Of a DNA stretch of 64,000 nt, positions 52,687 to 60,060 are shown piece after piece (within the stretch, counting starts at the first letter, position 1; each line of letters opens with the position of its first letter). A program made the position numbers and the translations under genes. The notes under the pieces were generated by a model. The model worked only from the letters and a program-made list of their open reading frames with translations. It made no database searches and was not told the DNA's origin. The DNA is taken from assembly GCF_002023715.1 (NCBI RefSeq), contig NZ_MAHX01000017.1:62001-126000 (forward strand). Direction: 5' to 3'. Source of the DNA: Elizabethkingia occulta (GTDB lineage Bacteria; Bacteroidota; Bacteroidia; Flavobacteriales; Weeksellaceae).

Positions 52687-53364
52687 CTACTTTATTTCCT
52701 GATAAATAGTGGTCAAAAACATTCCGTAAGATTTTTCGAGTCTTATGATATCTCCGGATTTCAGGTTAATTCCTGCCTGCCCGTAAGGATTAGACTTCAC
52801 TTTGAAACCTGAAACCTGAAAATAATTAGTATTCTCATTATCCGAAGCTGTAAGCTTTATAGATGATCCCAGAAATTTTAATGTAGAAATGGTATAGATT
52901 TCTCCGGGATTTAGTTTTATCTTTTTAAAGGAGCGCTCCGGAAGTGTAATTCTTTCTTTGTTTACACCAATTTTTTGAGAAACAGAAGGACTGCCTATAA
53001 GAAAAGCAATGTTGTTTTCTTCTTTTTCAGCAGATTCAGAAGGCACGTAATAAACACTCAGGAAATAGTGGTTCGGATCAAAAGGTTGCAGTTTTCCGTC
53101 TATAGTTTCAATAGGTCTCAGCTTAAATGCATTTGCACCCATTTTCTTTGCTTTGGAATAGATATTACTAAACATCAATGCATCATCATTGCTAAAGCCT
53201 CCGATCTCGATTTCACCCAGATATTCTGCCTTATTGGTATCTTCTATTTTATAAAGATGTTTGTCTTTATTTTCATGAATGTTTGCCATTTTAGAGATGG
53301 TAACCGATTGTGCTCCTATCATTGTAAAAGATAGGAGTGAAAATATAAAAAGAAACTGCTTCAT
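52687..53364 (-). CDS. Secreted hypothetical protein
   Basis: This 225-residue protein has a Sec signal peptide (ends near I-G-A-Q, residue 19). The segment E-I-E-I-G-G-F-S-N-D-D-A ... I-Y-S-K-A-K-K-M-G-A-N-A resembles YbjQ/DUF4156-like envelope proteins. The C-terminal half is beta-rich (S-F-K-K-I-K-L-N-P-G-E-I). Function is unknown. It lies 2 nt after the rmlD stop on the same strand, so it is in the same unit. Confidence 0.6.
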   Translation of the reverse strand: MKQFLFIFSLLSFTMIGAQSVTISKMANIHENKDKHLYKIEDTNKAEYLGEIEIGGFSNDDALMFSNIYSKAKKMGANAFKLRPIETIDGKLQPFDPNHYFLSVYYVPSESAEKEENNIAFLIGSPSVSQKIGVNKERITLPERSFKKIKLNPGEIYTISTLKFLGSSIKLTASDNENTNYFQVSGFKVKSNPYGQAGINLKSGDIIRLEKSYGMFLTTIYQEIK

Positions 53365-53366
53365 GA

Positions 53367-54224
53367 TTAGTTCTTTAAAATATTAATACAATCTTCCAGA
53401 CTATTTTCCCAGTATTCCGGAGTGATTTTATAGTCTTGTTCAATTTTGTCCAGGCACATTGTACTTCTTTCCGGTCTTTTTGCCGGTGTAGGATACTCAG
53501 CAGTGGTCAGTGGTTTTAGTCTTATAGAAGAACCTGACAATTCTGCAATTTTAGAGGCGAAATCATACCATGTAGTTTCACCATAATTGGAGAAATGATA
53601 AATTCCAAAAACTTTCTTTGATGCACTTATGATGGTCATAATAGCTTTCGCCAGATCATTTGCATTGGTTGGTTGCCCGTACTGGTCTGCAACAATCCCT
53701 AATTCATCTTTAGTACTAAAAAGGTTAAGCATTGTTTTTACAAAGTTCTTATTAAACTCTGAATACAACCATGAAGTACGAAGGATGATGGTGCTTGGAT
53801 TAGCTTCCAATGCCAGAATTTCACCTTCTCTTTTGGAATTTCCATACACCCCGATAGGATCCGTAAAATCATCTTCTGTATAGGCAAGATTAGTTACACC
53901 ATCGAATACGTAATCTGTTGATACATGTATAAAAACAGCATTGTTTTCTGCTGCTGCTTTTGCTAGGATTTCTACACCATAGGCATTAACTGCATATGCT
54001 TTTTCTTTTTCTTTTTCAGCAAGGTCAACAGCTGTATATGCGGAAGCGTTGATACAATATTGTGGCTGAAAATCTTCAAAGATCTTTTTTACAGAATCCT
54101 CATTTGTTATATCTAATTCGGAAGATGAGGTGAACAAAAATTCATAATCAGAATATTTTTCCTCCAATTTTTTCAGACAGTTTCCAAGCTGACCGTTTCC
54201 GCCTGTTACTAAGATTTTCTCCAT
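53367..54224 (-). CDS. rfbD: dTDP-4-dehydrorhamnose reductase
   Basis: This 285-residue NAD(P)H-dependent reductase of the extended short-chain family completes dTDP-L-rhamnose synthesis. It has the Gly-rich N-terminal G-G-N-G-Q-L-G, S-T-D-Y-V-F-D-G and the Y-G-N-S-K catalytic Tyr/Lys. R-P-x-x-S-x-M-C-L-D in the C terminus is typical of RmlD. No other rml genes are adjacent, so they must lie elsewhere. It overlaps the upstream thioesterase gene by 16 nt. Confidence 0.9.
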   Translation of the reverse strand: MEKILVTGGNGQLGNCLKKLEEKYSDYEFLFTSSSELDITNEDSVKKIFEDFQPQYCINASAYTAVDLAEKEKEKAYAVNAYGVEILAKAAAENNAVFIHVSTDYVFDGVTNLAYTEDDFTDPIGVYGNSKREGEILALEANPSTIILRTSWLYSEFNKNFVKTMLNLFSTKDELGIVADQYGQPTNANDLAKAIMTIISASKKVFGIYHFSNYGETTWYDFASKIAELSGSSIRLKPLTTAEYPTPAKRPERSTMCLDKIEQDYKITPEYWENSLEDCINILKN

Positions 54225-54700
54225 TGTTTATTTTCTTTTCTTAAAGATTCTGTTCTTTGTTCAAAATGTTGTTCAGGAATTTCTACCCAAAAGTCTTTGA
54301 AAAACTCCATGAGTTCAGGAGAGTGGGGTACAGACCGTCTTTCCTTCATACTGAAATAAATAGCAGTTGTCCATAGTACAGCATGTATAGCTTCATTTTT
54401 TTCATCTCTCATCAAAATTTCCACTACAGAAGTTCTTTCACCCAGTTTTATAATTTTGCTGCTGATGTTTACAACAGTATTAGGGCGTACTTCTTTTAAA
54501 TATGCGATCTGATTCTGGATGGCAACCCATGTGCAGCCTGTAAGGTGGATATGTTCCTCGTAAGTAAAACCATAAGTTTCTACCACATGATCTTCACGGG
54601 CATTAAGCATATAGTCCAGATATTTTACATTATTAAGATGGCCTATAGGGTCGCAATCGTTAAAGCGTATTTTGGTTTGTGTAGTCGTTTCTCCTTTCAT
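54209..54700 (-). CDS. Hotdog-fold acyl-CoA thioesterase
   Basis: This 163-residue protein of the 4-hydroxybenzoyl-CoA thioesterase type has the catalytic-Asp-type motif F-N-D-C-D-P-I-G-H-L-N-N at the N terminus and two hotdog-fold strands later. It cleaves acyl-CoA; the substrate is unknown. It is the first gene of a unit with rmlD and the secreted protein. TATTTTTG lies 16 nt before its ATG, and the -33 position overlaps the ompH terminator. Confidence 0.82.
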   Translation of the reverse strand: MKGETTTQTKIRFNDCDPIGHLNNVKYLDYMLNAREDHVVETYGFTYEEHIHLTGCTWVAIQNQIAYLKEVRPNTVVNISSKIIKLGERTSVVEILMRDEKNEAIHAVLWTTAIYFSMKERRSVPHSPELMEFFKDFWVEIPEQHFEQRTESLRKENKQWRKS

Positions 54701-54716
54701 AAATTTTTATCAGTTA

Positions 54717-54724
54717 CAAAAATA
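54717..54724 (-). promoter_or_regulatory. TAnnTTTG (-7) box for the thioesterase unit
   Basis: TATTTTTG on the minus strand ends 16 nt before the ATG. The expected -33 site lies within the terminator stem at 54727-54750. Confidence 0.5.
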
Positions 54725-54726
54725 AA

Positions 54727-54750
54727 AAAACCACCGCAAAGGGTGGTTTT
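54727..54750 (-). terminator. Terminator of the uppS-bamA-ompH unit
   Basis: A 9-bp stem (54727-54735 with 54742-54750) is followed on the minus strand by a T tract. It lies 21 nt after the ompH stop. Confidence 0.83.
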
Positions 54751-54770
54751 ATTTATGATACTTTAAGAGC

Positions 54771-55256
54771 TTAAAGACCCAATTGCTTTTTGATATCAGC
54801 AGTTACATCTAAACCTCCTTTGTAAACAAGACCTTGACCGTTAGCATCGAATACATATTCCAAACCTTTAGCTTTAGCTACAGCACTAATAGCATCGTTA
54901 AGTTTTTTATCGATTGGTGCATAAAGAGCTTCTTGCTTATCAGCAACATCTTTTTGTGCAGCCTGACCCATTTTCTGAATGTTGTCTCCTTCTTTTTGTA
55001 ATTCAGCTTCTTTAGCAGCATCTTGTTTGCCTGCTTTTTGGTATGCTTGTACTTTCTCTTGGAAAGCTTGTTGTAGTTTACCAAGCTCAGCTTGTTTCAT
55101 TTTTCCAAGAGCTTCAAGTTGTTCGTTAGCCTTTTTCATTTCTGGCATTGCTGTAAGAATTCCTGCAATATCAGCGTGTGCTAATTTCTGAGCTTTGATA
55201 ACAGTGAAAGACACCATCATTAATACCGCCGCGAATAATACACTTAATCTTTTCAT
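54771..55256 (-). CDS. OmpH/Skp-family periplasmic chaperone
   Basis: This 161-residue protein has a signal peptide (ends near V-I-K-A-Q, residue 22), a coiled-coil-prone middle (Gln, Lys, Glu, Ala-rich, about 40-120) and a small globular end (G-L-E-Y-V-F-D-A-N-G). This is the Skp/OmpH layout. Skp holds unfolded outer-membrane proteins in the periplasm; its position 71 bp after bamA on the same strand agrees with that. Confidence 0.9.
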   Translation of the reverse strand: MKRLSVLFAAVLMMVSFTVIKAQKLAHADIAGILTAMPEMKKANEQLEALGKMKQAELGKLQQAFQEKVQAYQKAGKQDAAKEAELQKEGDNIQKMGQAAQKDVADKQEALYAPIDKKLNDAISAVAKAKGLEYVFDANGQGLVYKGGLDVTADIKKQLGL

Positions 55257-55327
55257 AGTATAATCTAAAATTTAATTTGTTTTTAATTTAATTCCTTTTT
55301 TTTATCAAAAACTATACCTAAATAGTT

Positions 55328-57853
55328 TTACAGTTGTTGGTTCATTAAGAAGTGAGTTTTCCATCCGTTTGGCTGAGTTCCTCCGATTGTTTTATCGAAT
55401 CCGTAAGCAAAGTCAAATCCAATAAGACCAAATGCTCCCATATAAACTCTGATACCTATACCGGCAGATCTCTTCAACTGGAATGGGTTATAACTTCCCC
55501 ATCCTTGCCATGTATTACCACCTTCCAGGAAGGTTAATGCATAAATCTTCGCTGTTTGGGACATAGAGATTGGATATCTTAACTCGAAGTTAATACGGTT
55601 ATAGATTGTACCCCCTCCGTATGGTGTAATATCCTGGTTAGTACCTCCGGTAGAAGATGCATCTTCATAACCACGAAGTGGAATAAGTTCACGTCCGTCG
55701 AAACGCCCGTTAAATAGTCCTACACCACCCATATAGAATCTTTCGAATGGCGGAGCTCCAAGTTGTTTGTTATAGCCATCCAGGAATCCCATTTCGATAG
55801 AACTTCTTAGCACTAATTTACCAATAATCTGGTTATAAGAGTCAGCTTTTAGTTTAATTTTATAGAATTCTAACCATCTGTACTTGTTAATGGCCGACAT
55901 GTTATTATAATCTTTCTTGCTGAACAAAGAATATGGAGGTGTAAGCTTCGCTGAAATTTCAAAGTCAGAACCAGATGTTTTAAAGAATGGATCCGGACCT
56001 GCTGCATTCCTGGAAATACCTATGTTAACTGCGAAGTTGTTCGCTTCCCCGTTGTATAGTGTTTCAGTACCAAATTGGAAAGGATAATTGTTAAATTCAT
56101 AACGCTGGTATGATAAACCAGTGTATAGAGAGAAGTAATCATCCGGCCAACGAAGTAGTCTGTTCAGACCCGCATTAGCAGAGAATATATTCAATTTCTG
56201 AGCAGCACCATACTGGTCTGTATATTTAACTCTGGAATAGTTGAAACCAACTGATAGTGCTGTAGGTTTTGTACCAAATAACCAAGGTTCCGTAAAGGAA
56301 ATACTATAGTTTTGGAAGTACTGACCTGCCTGTGCCTGTAATGAAAGGATTTGTCCGTCACCCTGAGGAACAGGTCTGAAGTCTTTCAATCTCAAGAAAT
56401 TTTTCAGAGAAAAATTGTTGAAAGTAAGACCTAAGGTTCCGATGAAAGAGTTACCACCATAACCTGCCTGAACCTGAACCTGAGAAGATCCTTTTTCTAC
56501 TACAGTCCAGTGAATATCTGCTGTATTGTCTACCGCATTTGGCTTAATATCCTGTCCGATTTGCTGAGGGTCAAAGTATGACATTCCCGCAAGATCGAAA
56601 TAAGTTCTTTTAATATTTGCTTTAGAGAATAGATCTCCAGGACGTGTTCTTAATGATCTTAAAATAACATGGTCATGTGTAGTAACATTTCCTCCCCATG
56701 TTACACGATTCCATGTTGCTTTTGTACCTTCATGGATACGAACTTCCATACTGATGGTATCGTTCTTAATAGATTTCTCTACTGCATTTACATTAGAGAA
56801 AAGGTAACCACTATCCATATAAGATGAAGCGATATCAGAGTTATCCTCTTTACCACCTTCTTCACCCACTTTTTTCTTGAAACCTACAGAATCGTAAATA
56901 TCACCTTTTTTGTAGCCAAGAAGTTTTGTCAAAGCTTCAGTAGAAAATACTGTATTTCCTACGAATGTAATATCCCCGATGTAGTATTTTTTACCCTCAT
57001 CTACTTTTACTTTGATATTGTACCCTTTATCATTACGTGTAACAGAGTCAGATACAACTCTCATATCTCTAAATCCTAAAGAGTTGTAGTAGTCTACAAG
57101 AGTCTTCTTATCTTCTTCGTATTTATCCTTAATAAATTTTGAAGGCTTAAGCAGCCCTAGAAGGAATCTCTTTTGTTTCGTATTTTTAAAACCGTTTTTA
57201 CGAAGTTTAGATGAAGAAACACTGTTGTTTCCTTCAAAATCTATACGGTCTATCTTAACACGTTTCCCTTTATCTACATTAATGGTCCAGTCGATAAGGC
57301 TAGGATCCTTTGCATTGATTTTATCTTCAATGGTGATCTTAGCATCCGGGAACCCTTTTGTAATATATTGCTGAGGTACATTATGCTTTAGGTTAGTAAC
57401 CAGATTTTCTGTAATTTTCATACCAGGCTTCAGGTTATTATCCTTAATAAGTTTTTCGTTTTTAGATTTCTTGATTCCCTTTCCGGTAAATTTTACTTCA
57501 CCGAGCTCCTTTAAATCCTGAAGAGAGAATTTTAAGACAATATTTTGCCCTTCAATGCTCTGTACATATACTTCAACCTCTGAAAAGTATTGGCTATCCC
57601 ATAGCTTTTTAATAGCTGTACTTAGTCTTTGTCCGGGAATTTCAACAGATTCACCTTTCACAAGACCTGTAAAGCGTAAAATTTGCTCAGGTGTGTATTT
57701 TTTAACACCATCTACTACAATATCTTTCAGAACATAAGTGCCCTCATGTTGAGCAACAGCTTCACTGTTCTGCGTTGTTTGCGGAGGCGTCACCTGCCCA
57801 TAAAAATGAGCAGAAGCAATGAAAAGGAATATCGGTAACGATCTAAACTTCAT
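55328..57853 (-). CDS. bamA: Outer-membrane protein assembly factor BamA
   Basis: This 841-residue protein has a signal peptide (ends F-Y-G-Q near residue 20), about five POTRA domains (40-460) and a C-terminal 16-strand Omp85 barrel. The barrel contains the family F-D-G-R-E-L-I-P-L-R-G-Y-E segment of the lid region. It inserts beta-barrel proteins into the outer membrane. The C-terminal residue is Leu, whereas most BamA end in an aromatic residue. It is between uppS and ompH, 28 bp from uppS. Confidence 0.95.
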   Translation of the reverse strand: MKFRSLPIFLFIASAHFYGQVTPPQTTQNSEAVAQHEGTYVLKDIVVDGVKKYTPEQILRFTGLVKGESVEIPGQRLSTAIKKLWDSQYFSEVEVYVQSIEGQNIVLKFSLQDLKELGEVKFTGKGIKKSKNEKLIKDNNLKPGMKITENLVTNLKHNVPQQYITKGFPDAKITIEDKINAKDPSLIDWTINVDKGKRVKIDRIDFEGNNSVSSSKLRKNGFKNTKQKRFLLGLLKPSKFIKDKYEEDKKTLVDYYNSLGFRDMRVVSDSVTRNDKGYNIKVKVDEGKKYYIGDITFVGNTVFSTEALTKLLGYKKGDIYDSVGFKKKVGEEGGKEDNSDIASSYMDSGYLFSNVNAVEKSIKNDTISMEVRIHEGTKATWNRVTWGGNVTTHDHVILRSLRTRPGDLFSKANIKRTYFDLAGMSYFDPQQIGQDIKPNAVDNTADIHWTVVEKGSSQVQVQAGYGGNSFIGTLGLTFNNFSLKNFLRLKDFRPVPQGDGQILSLQAQAGQYFQNYSISFTEPWLFGTKPTALSVGFNYSRVKYTDQYGAAQKLNIFSANAGLNRLLRWPDDYFSLYTGLSYQRYEFNNYPFQFGTETLYNGEANNFAVNIGISRNAAGPDPFFKTSGSDFEISAKLTPPYSLFSKKDYNNMSAINKYRWLEFYKIKLKADSYNQIIGKLVLRSSIEMGFLDGYNKQLGAPPFERFYMGGVGLFNGRFDGRELIPLRGYEDASSTGGTNQDITPYGGGTIYNRINFELRYPISMSQTAKIYALTFLEGGNTWQGWGSYNPFQLKRSAGIGIRVYMGAFGLIGFDFAYGFDKTIGGTQPNGWKTHFLMNQQL

Positions 57854-57881
57854 TTTTAATGTATCTTTTCTTATATATACT

Positions 57882-58637
57882 CTAAGCTTTATCAGCTTCT
57901 ATTTGTTCACTAGTTTTTCCATATCTGCGCTCCTTATCCTGATAGTTAAGAATACAGTTGAAGAAATCATCCTTGGTAAAGTCTGGCCAGAAAATATCCA
58001 GGAATTGTAATTCTGCGTAAGCAATCTGCCATAACAGGAAATTACTAATACGAATCTCTCCACTTGTTCTTATCATAAGATCTACAGGAGGCATATCCTT
58101 TGTATAAAGATGACTTTCAAATAATTGGTTATTGATGTCTTCGGGATTTATCTTTCCGTCTTTAGCATCTTTGGCAATAGATTTTACAGCATGAATAATT
58201 TCATCCTGCGATCCATAGTTTAATGCCAATACCAATGTTCCGCCTTTGTTGTTTTTGGTCAGATCCATTACATTTTGTAATTGCTCTCTTACCATTTCCG
58301 GCATTTTGGAAACATCACCGATTACTTTCAGACGTAATCCTTTTGTGTATATCTCATCCGCTTCATTTAATAATGTCTCCGAAAGAAGAGACATCAGCGT
58401 AGATACTTCATCTTCCGGGCGGTTCCAGTTTTCCGTCGAAAAGGTATATAGCGTTAAATAAGGAATGTGAATTTCGTTACAGGCATTAATGGCATTGCGT
58501 ACAGATTGTATTGCACTGCGATGTCCATAAGTTCTTTCCTCACCACGAGATTTAGCCCAACGACCATTACCATCCATAATAATGGCAACGTGTTTCGGCA
58601 GTTTTGTCATATCAATTTTCGACTTCAATTCTTCCAT
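57882..58637 (-). CDS. uppS: Isoprenyl (undecaprenyl) diphosphate synthase
   Basis: This 251-residue cis-prenyltransferase makes the C55 lipid carrier for peptidoglycan and polysaccharides. It has the M-D-G-N-G-R-W-A motif (catalytic Asp), the F-S-T-E-N-W-x-R-P segment, and R-T-S-G-E-I-R-I-S-N-F near the C terminus, in order. It is the first recognised gene of the uppS-bamA-ompH unit. A 48-residue ORF (58642-58788) lies directly upstream. Confidence 0.96.
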   Translation of the reverse strand: MEELKSKIDMTKLPKHVAIIMDGNGRWAKSRGEERTYGHRSAIQSVRNAINACNEIHIPYLTLYTFSTENWNRPEDEVSTLMSLLSETLLNEADEIYTKGLRLKVIGDVSKMPEMVREQLQNVMDLTKNNKGGTLVLALNYGSQDEIIHAVKSIAKDAKDGKINPEDINNQLFESHLYTKDMPPVDLMIRTSGEIRISNFLLWQIAYAELQFLDIFWPDFTKDDFFNCILNYQDKERRYGKTSEQIEADKA

Positions 58638-58641
58638 AACA

Positions 58642-58788
58642 TTAATTGCGGTAGTCCTGTGGCTTTTGTATTGAGCAAATAACAGAATACTTTAGACTAT
58701 TATAACCGGAAAATTGCGGCAGCAAAATTCTACCCGTTCCGGTAAGAGAACTGATAAAGGATAAAATAGGATATTGTAGTTGCTTCAT
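58642..58788 (-). CDS. Possible 48-residue leader ORF before uppS
   Basis: ATG at 58788 opens 48 codons ending 4 nt before the uppS ATG. The product has a hydrophobic start (P-I-L-S-F-I-S-S-L) and no recognised domain. It sits between the best promoter candidate and uppS. It may be a translated leader that couples into uppS, or a chance ORF; sequence alone does not decide. Confidence 0.25.
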   Translation of the reverse strand: MKQLQYPILSFISSLTGTGRILLPQFSGYNSLKYSVICSIQKPQDYRN

Positions 58789-58836
58789 TCTGTTATTTAC
58801 TATTCCGTAGAATAATTATTTATAATATCAATGGTG

Positions 58837-58855
58837 CAAATATAAAACAAATTTA
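58837..58855 (-). promoter_or_regulatory. Twin TAnnTTTG boxes upstream of uppS
   Basis: TATATTTG (58837-58844) and TAAATTTG (58848-58855) on the minus strand. No exact -33 TTG fits either. If used, uppS has a leader of about 190-205 nt. Confidence 0.4.
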
Positions 58856-58972
58856 TATTAGGAATATTCATAATGTTTAGTTAAATAATCCATTAATTTT
58901 CAGCAATTATTAACGTATTTTTAGAAAAAAAGCTTTTTCCAAGTAGAACATATTTTCCTTATATAACTTGGA

Positions 58973-60052
58973 CTAATCTTCGAATCTTAGTAGTCTGTTA
59001 TTAAGATGTCCGGCTTTTGCATTTTCAAAGTCAGATTTTGCGCAGGGCAGGCACTCTGCAATATTTGGGCTCTTTCCAAAATACCACAGATTACTAAAAG
59101 TATCACGTTTAAAAGCAACCTCATGATCTCCGATCATAATCCAGAATGTTTCGTATTCTCTCTCTTTAGGATGGCTTCTCTGAATATTGATTCCCTCCAG
59201 AAGATACCATGTCATTTGAGCCAATAGCTGGTGGTTCAGATAGTTTTTAGAAGATGTCTGATAATTGAAGATACCTATGGACTTAAGATTTTCAGACAAA
59301 CCAGCTTCTTTCATATAGGCACAAATCTCTCTTCTGTTTAATCCGTTAACCTGTGGCTGGACTGAAAAAGGATCAGCAATACTTTCTACAGCATTACAAC
59401 TAATTGTAACCAAATCCGCTTTTCGGAAGTATGGTTCAATAGGTTCAGTAGAATTCATCATCTCAGCAAGTCTGATGATATCAAAGTTTACTTCATTCAT
59501 CAACTTTACAGCATCATATTCATTAGAGTGTTTCTGGAAGCCAAGGTGATGATATTTTCCTACAGGATTAGTTTCGGAGCTAAGAATCTTAGCCAGGAAA
59601 TTCTTTTCTGTTAAGGTTTCATCTGAATGATCCAAACTAAGCATATTATTAATCTGTACATAAGTCAGATTTTTATAAATATAGTTAATGGCTGAGAATA
59701 CAGAATAAGAAATATCATTAGAACCTCCTATAACAATTGGAAGAACATGTTTGCGTAAACAATATGTAAGAAGTTCCTGTAATGCAAAATGAGTGTTTTC
59801 AGGAGTCTTACCGGAAATAAAATCTCCAAGATCCGCAATTGGAACTTCCCAGTCATGTCGGGATAGCTGGTATAATTGCTTTCTTACCTCTGTGAAGTTT
59901 TTTGGAGTTGCTGTTCCACCAGCCCCTCTTTCATCAGAACAGAAAATAAGAGCAATACCTCCTTCTTTGATTTCTGGTTTTATCATTGCTCCTAATTGCC
60001 ACTTTTCAGTAGGGATACTAGGAGCAGGAATAAGAAGATCTTCAATATTCAT
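58973..60052 (-). CDS. Arginase/formimidoylglutamase-fold protein, likely metal-free
   Basis: This 359-residue protein of the ureohydrolase fold is annotated in related genomes as formimidoylglutamase, as far as I recall. The usual manganese motifs are altered: G-G-D-H-S becomes G-G-S-N-D (109-113), D-A-H-x-D becomes N-N-M-L-S (135-139), and D-x-D-x-x-D-P becomes N-A-V-E-S-I-A-D-P (220-228). By eye no complete ligand set survives, so the enzyme is probably inactive as a hydrolase or works differently. It lies 8 bp after topA on the same strand. C-terminal W-I-M-I-G-D-H-E-V-A-F-K is not a standard arginase motif. Confidence 0.7.
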   Translation of the reverse strand: MNIEDLLIPAPSIPTEKWQLGAMIKPEIKEGGIALIFCSDERGAGGTATPKNFTEVRKQLYQLSRHDWEVPIADLGDFISGKTPENTHFALQELLTYCLRKHVLPIVIGGSNDISYSVFSAINYIYKNLTYVQINNMLSLDHSDETLTEKNFLAKILSSETNPVGKYHHLGFQKHSNEYDAVKLMNEVNFDIIRLAEMMNSTEPIEPYFRKADLVTISCNAVESIADPFSVQPQVNGLNRREICAYMKEAGLSENLKSIGIFNYQTSSKNYLNHQLLAQMTWYLLEGINIQRSHPKEREYETFWIMIGDHEVAFKRDTFSNLWYFGKSPNIAECLPCAKSDFENAKAGHLNNRLLRFED

Positions 60053-60060
60053 GACTAACC

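Larger units (their letters stand above)
58638..58972. other. 335-bp region without a recognised gene, upstream of uppS
   Basis: The part nearest uppS holds a 48-codon minus-strand ORF (58642-58788: start ATG at 58788, stop TAA ending at 58642). Two overlapping TAnnTTTG boxes on the minus strand (58837-58844 and 58848-58855) mark a possible promoter. The remainder up to the arginase-like gene is AT-rich with nothing recognisable. Confidence 0.5.
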
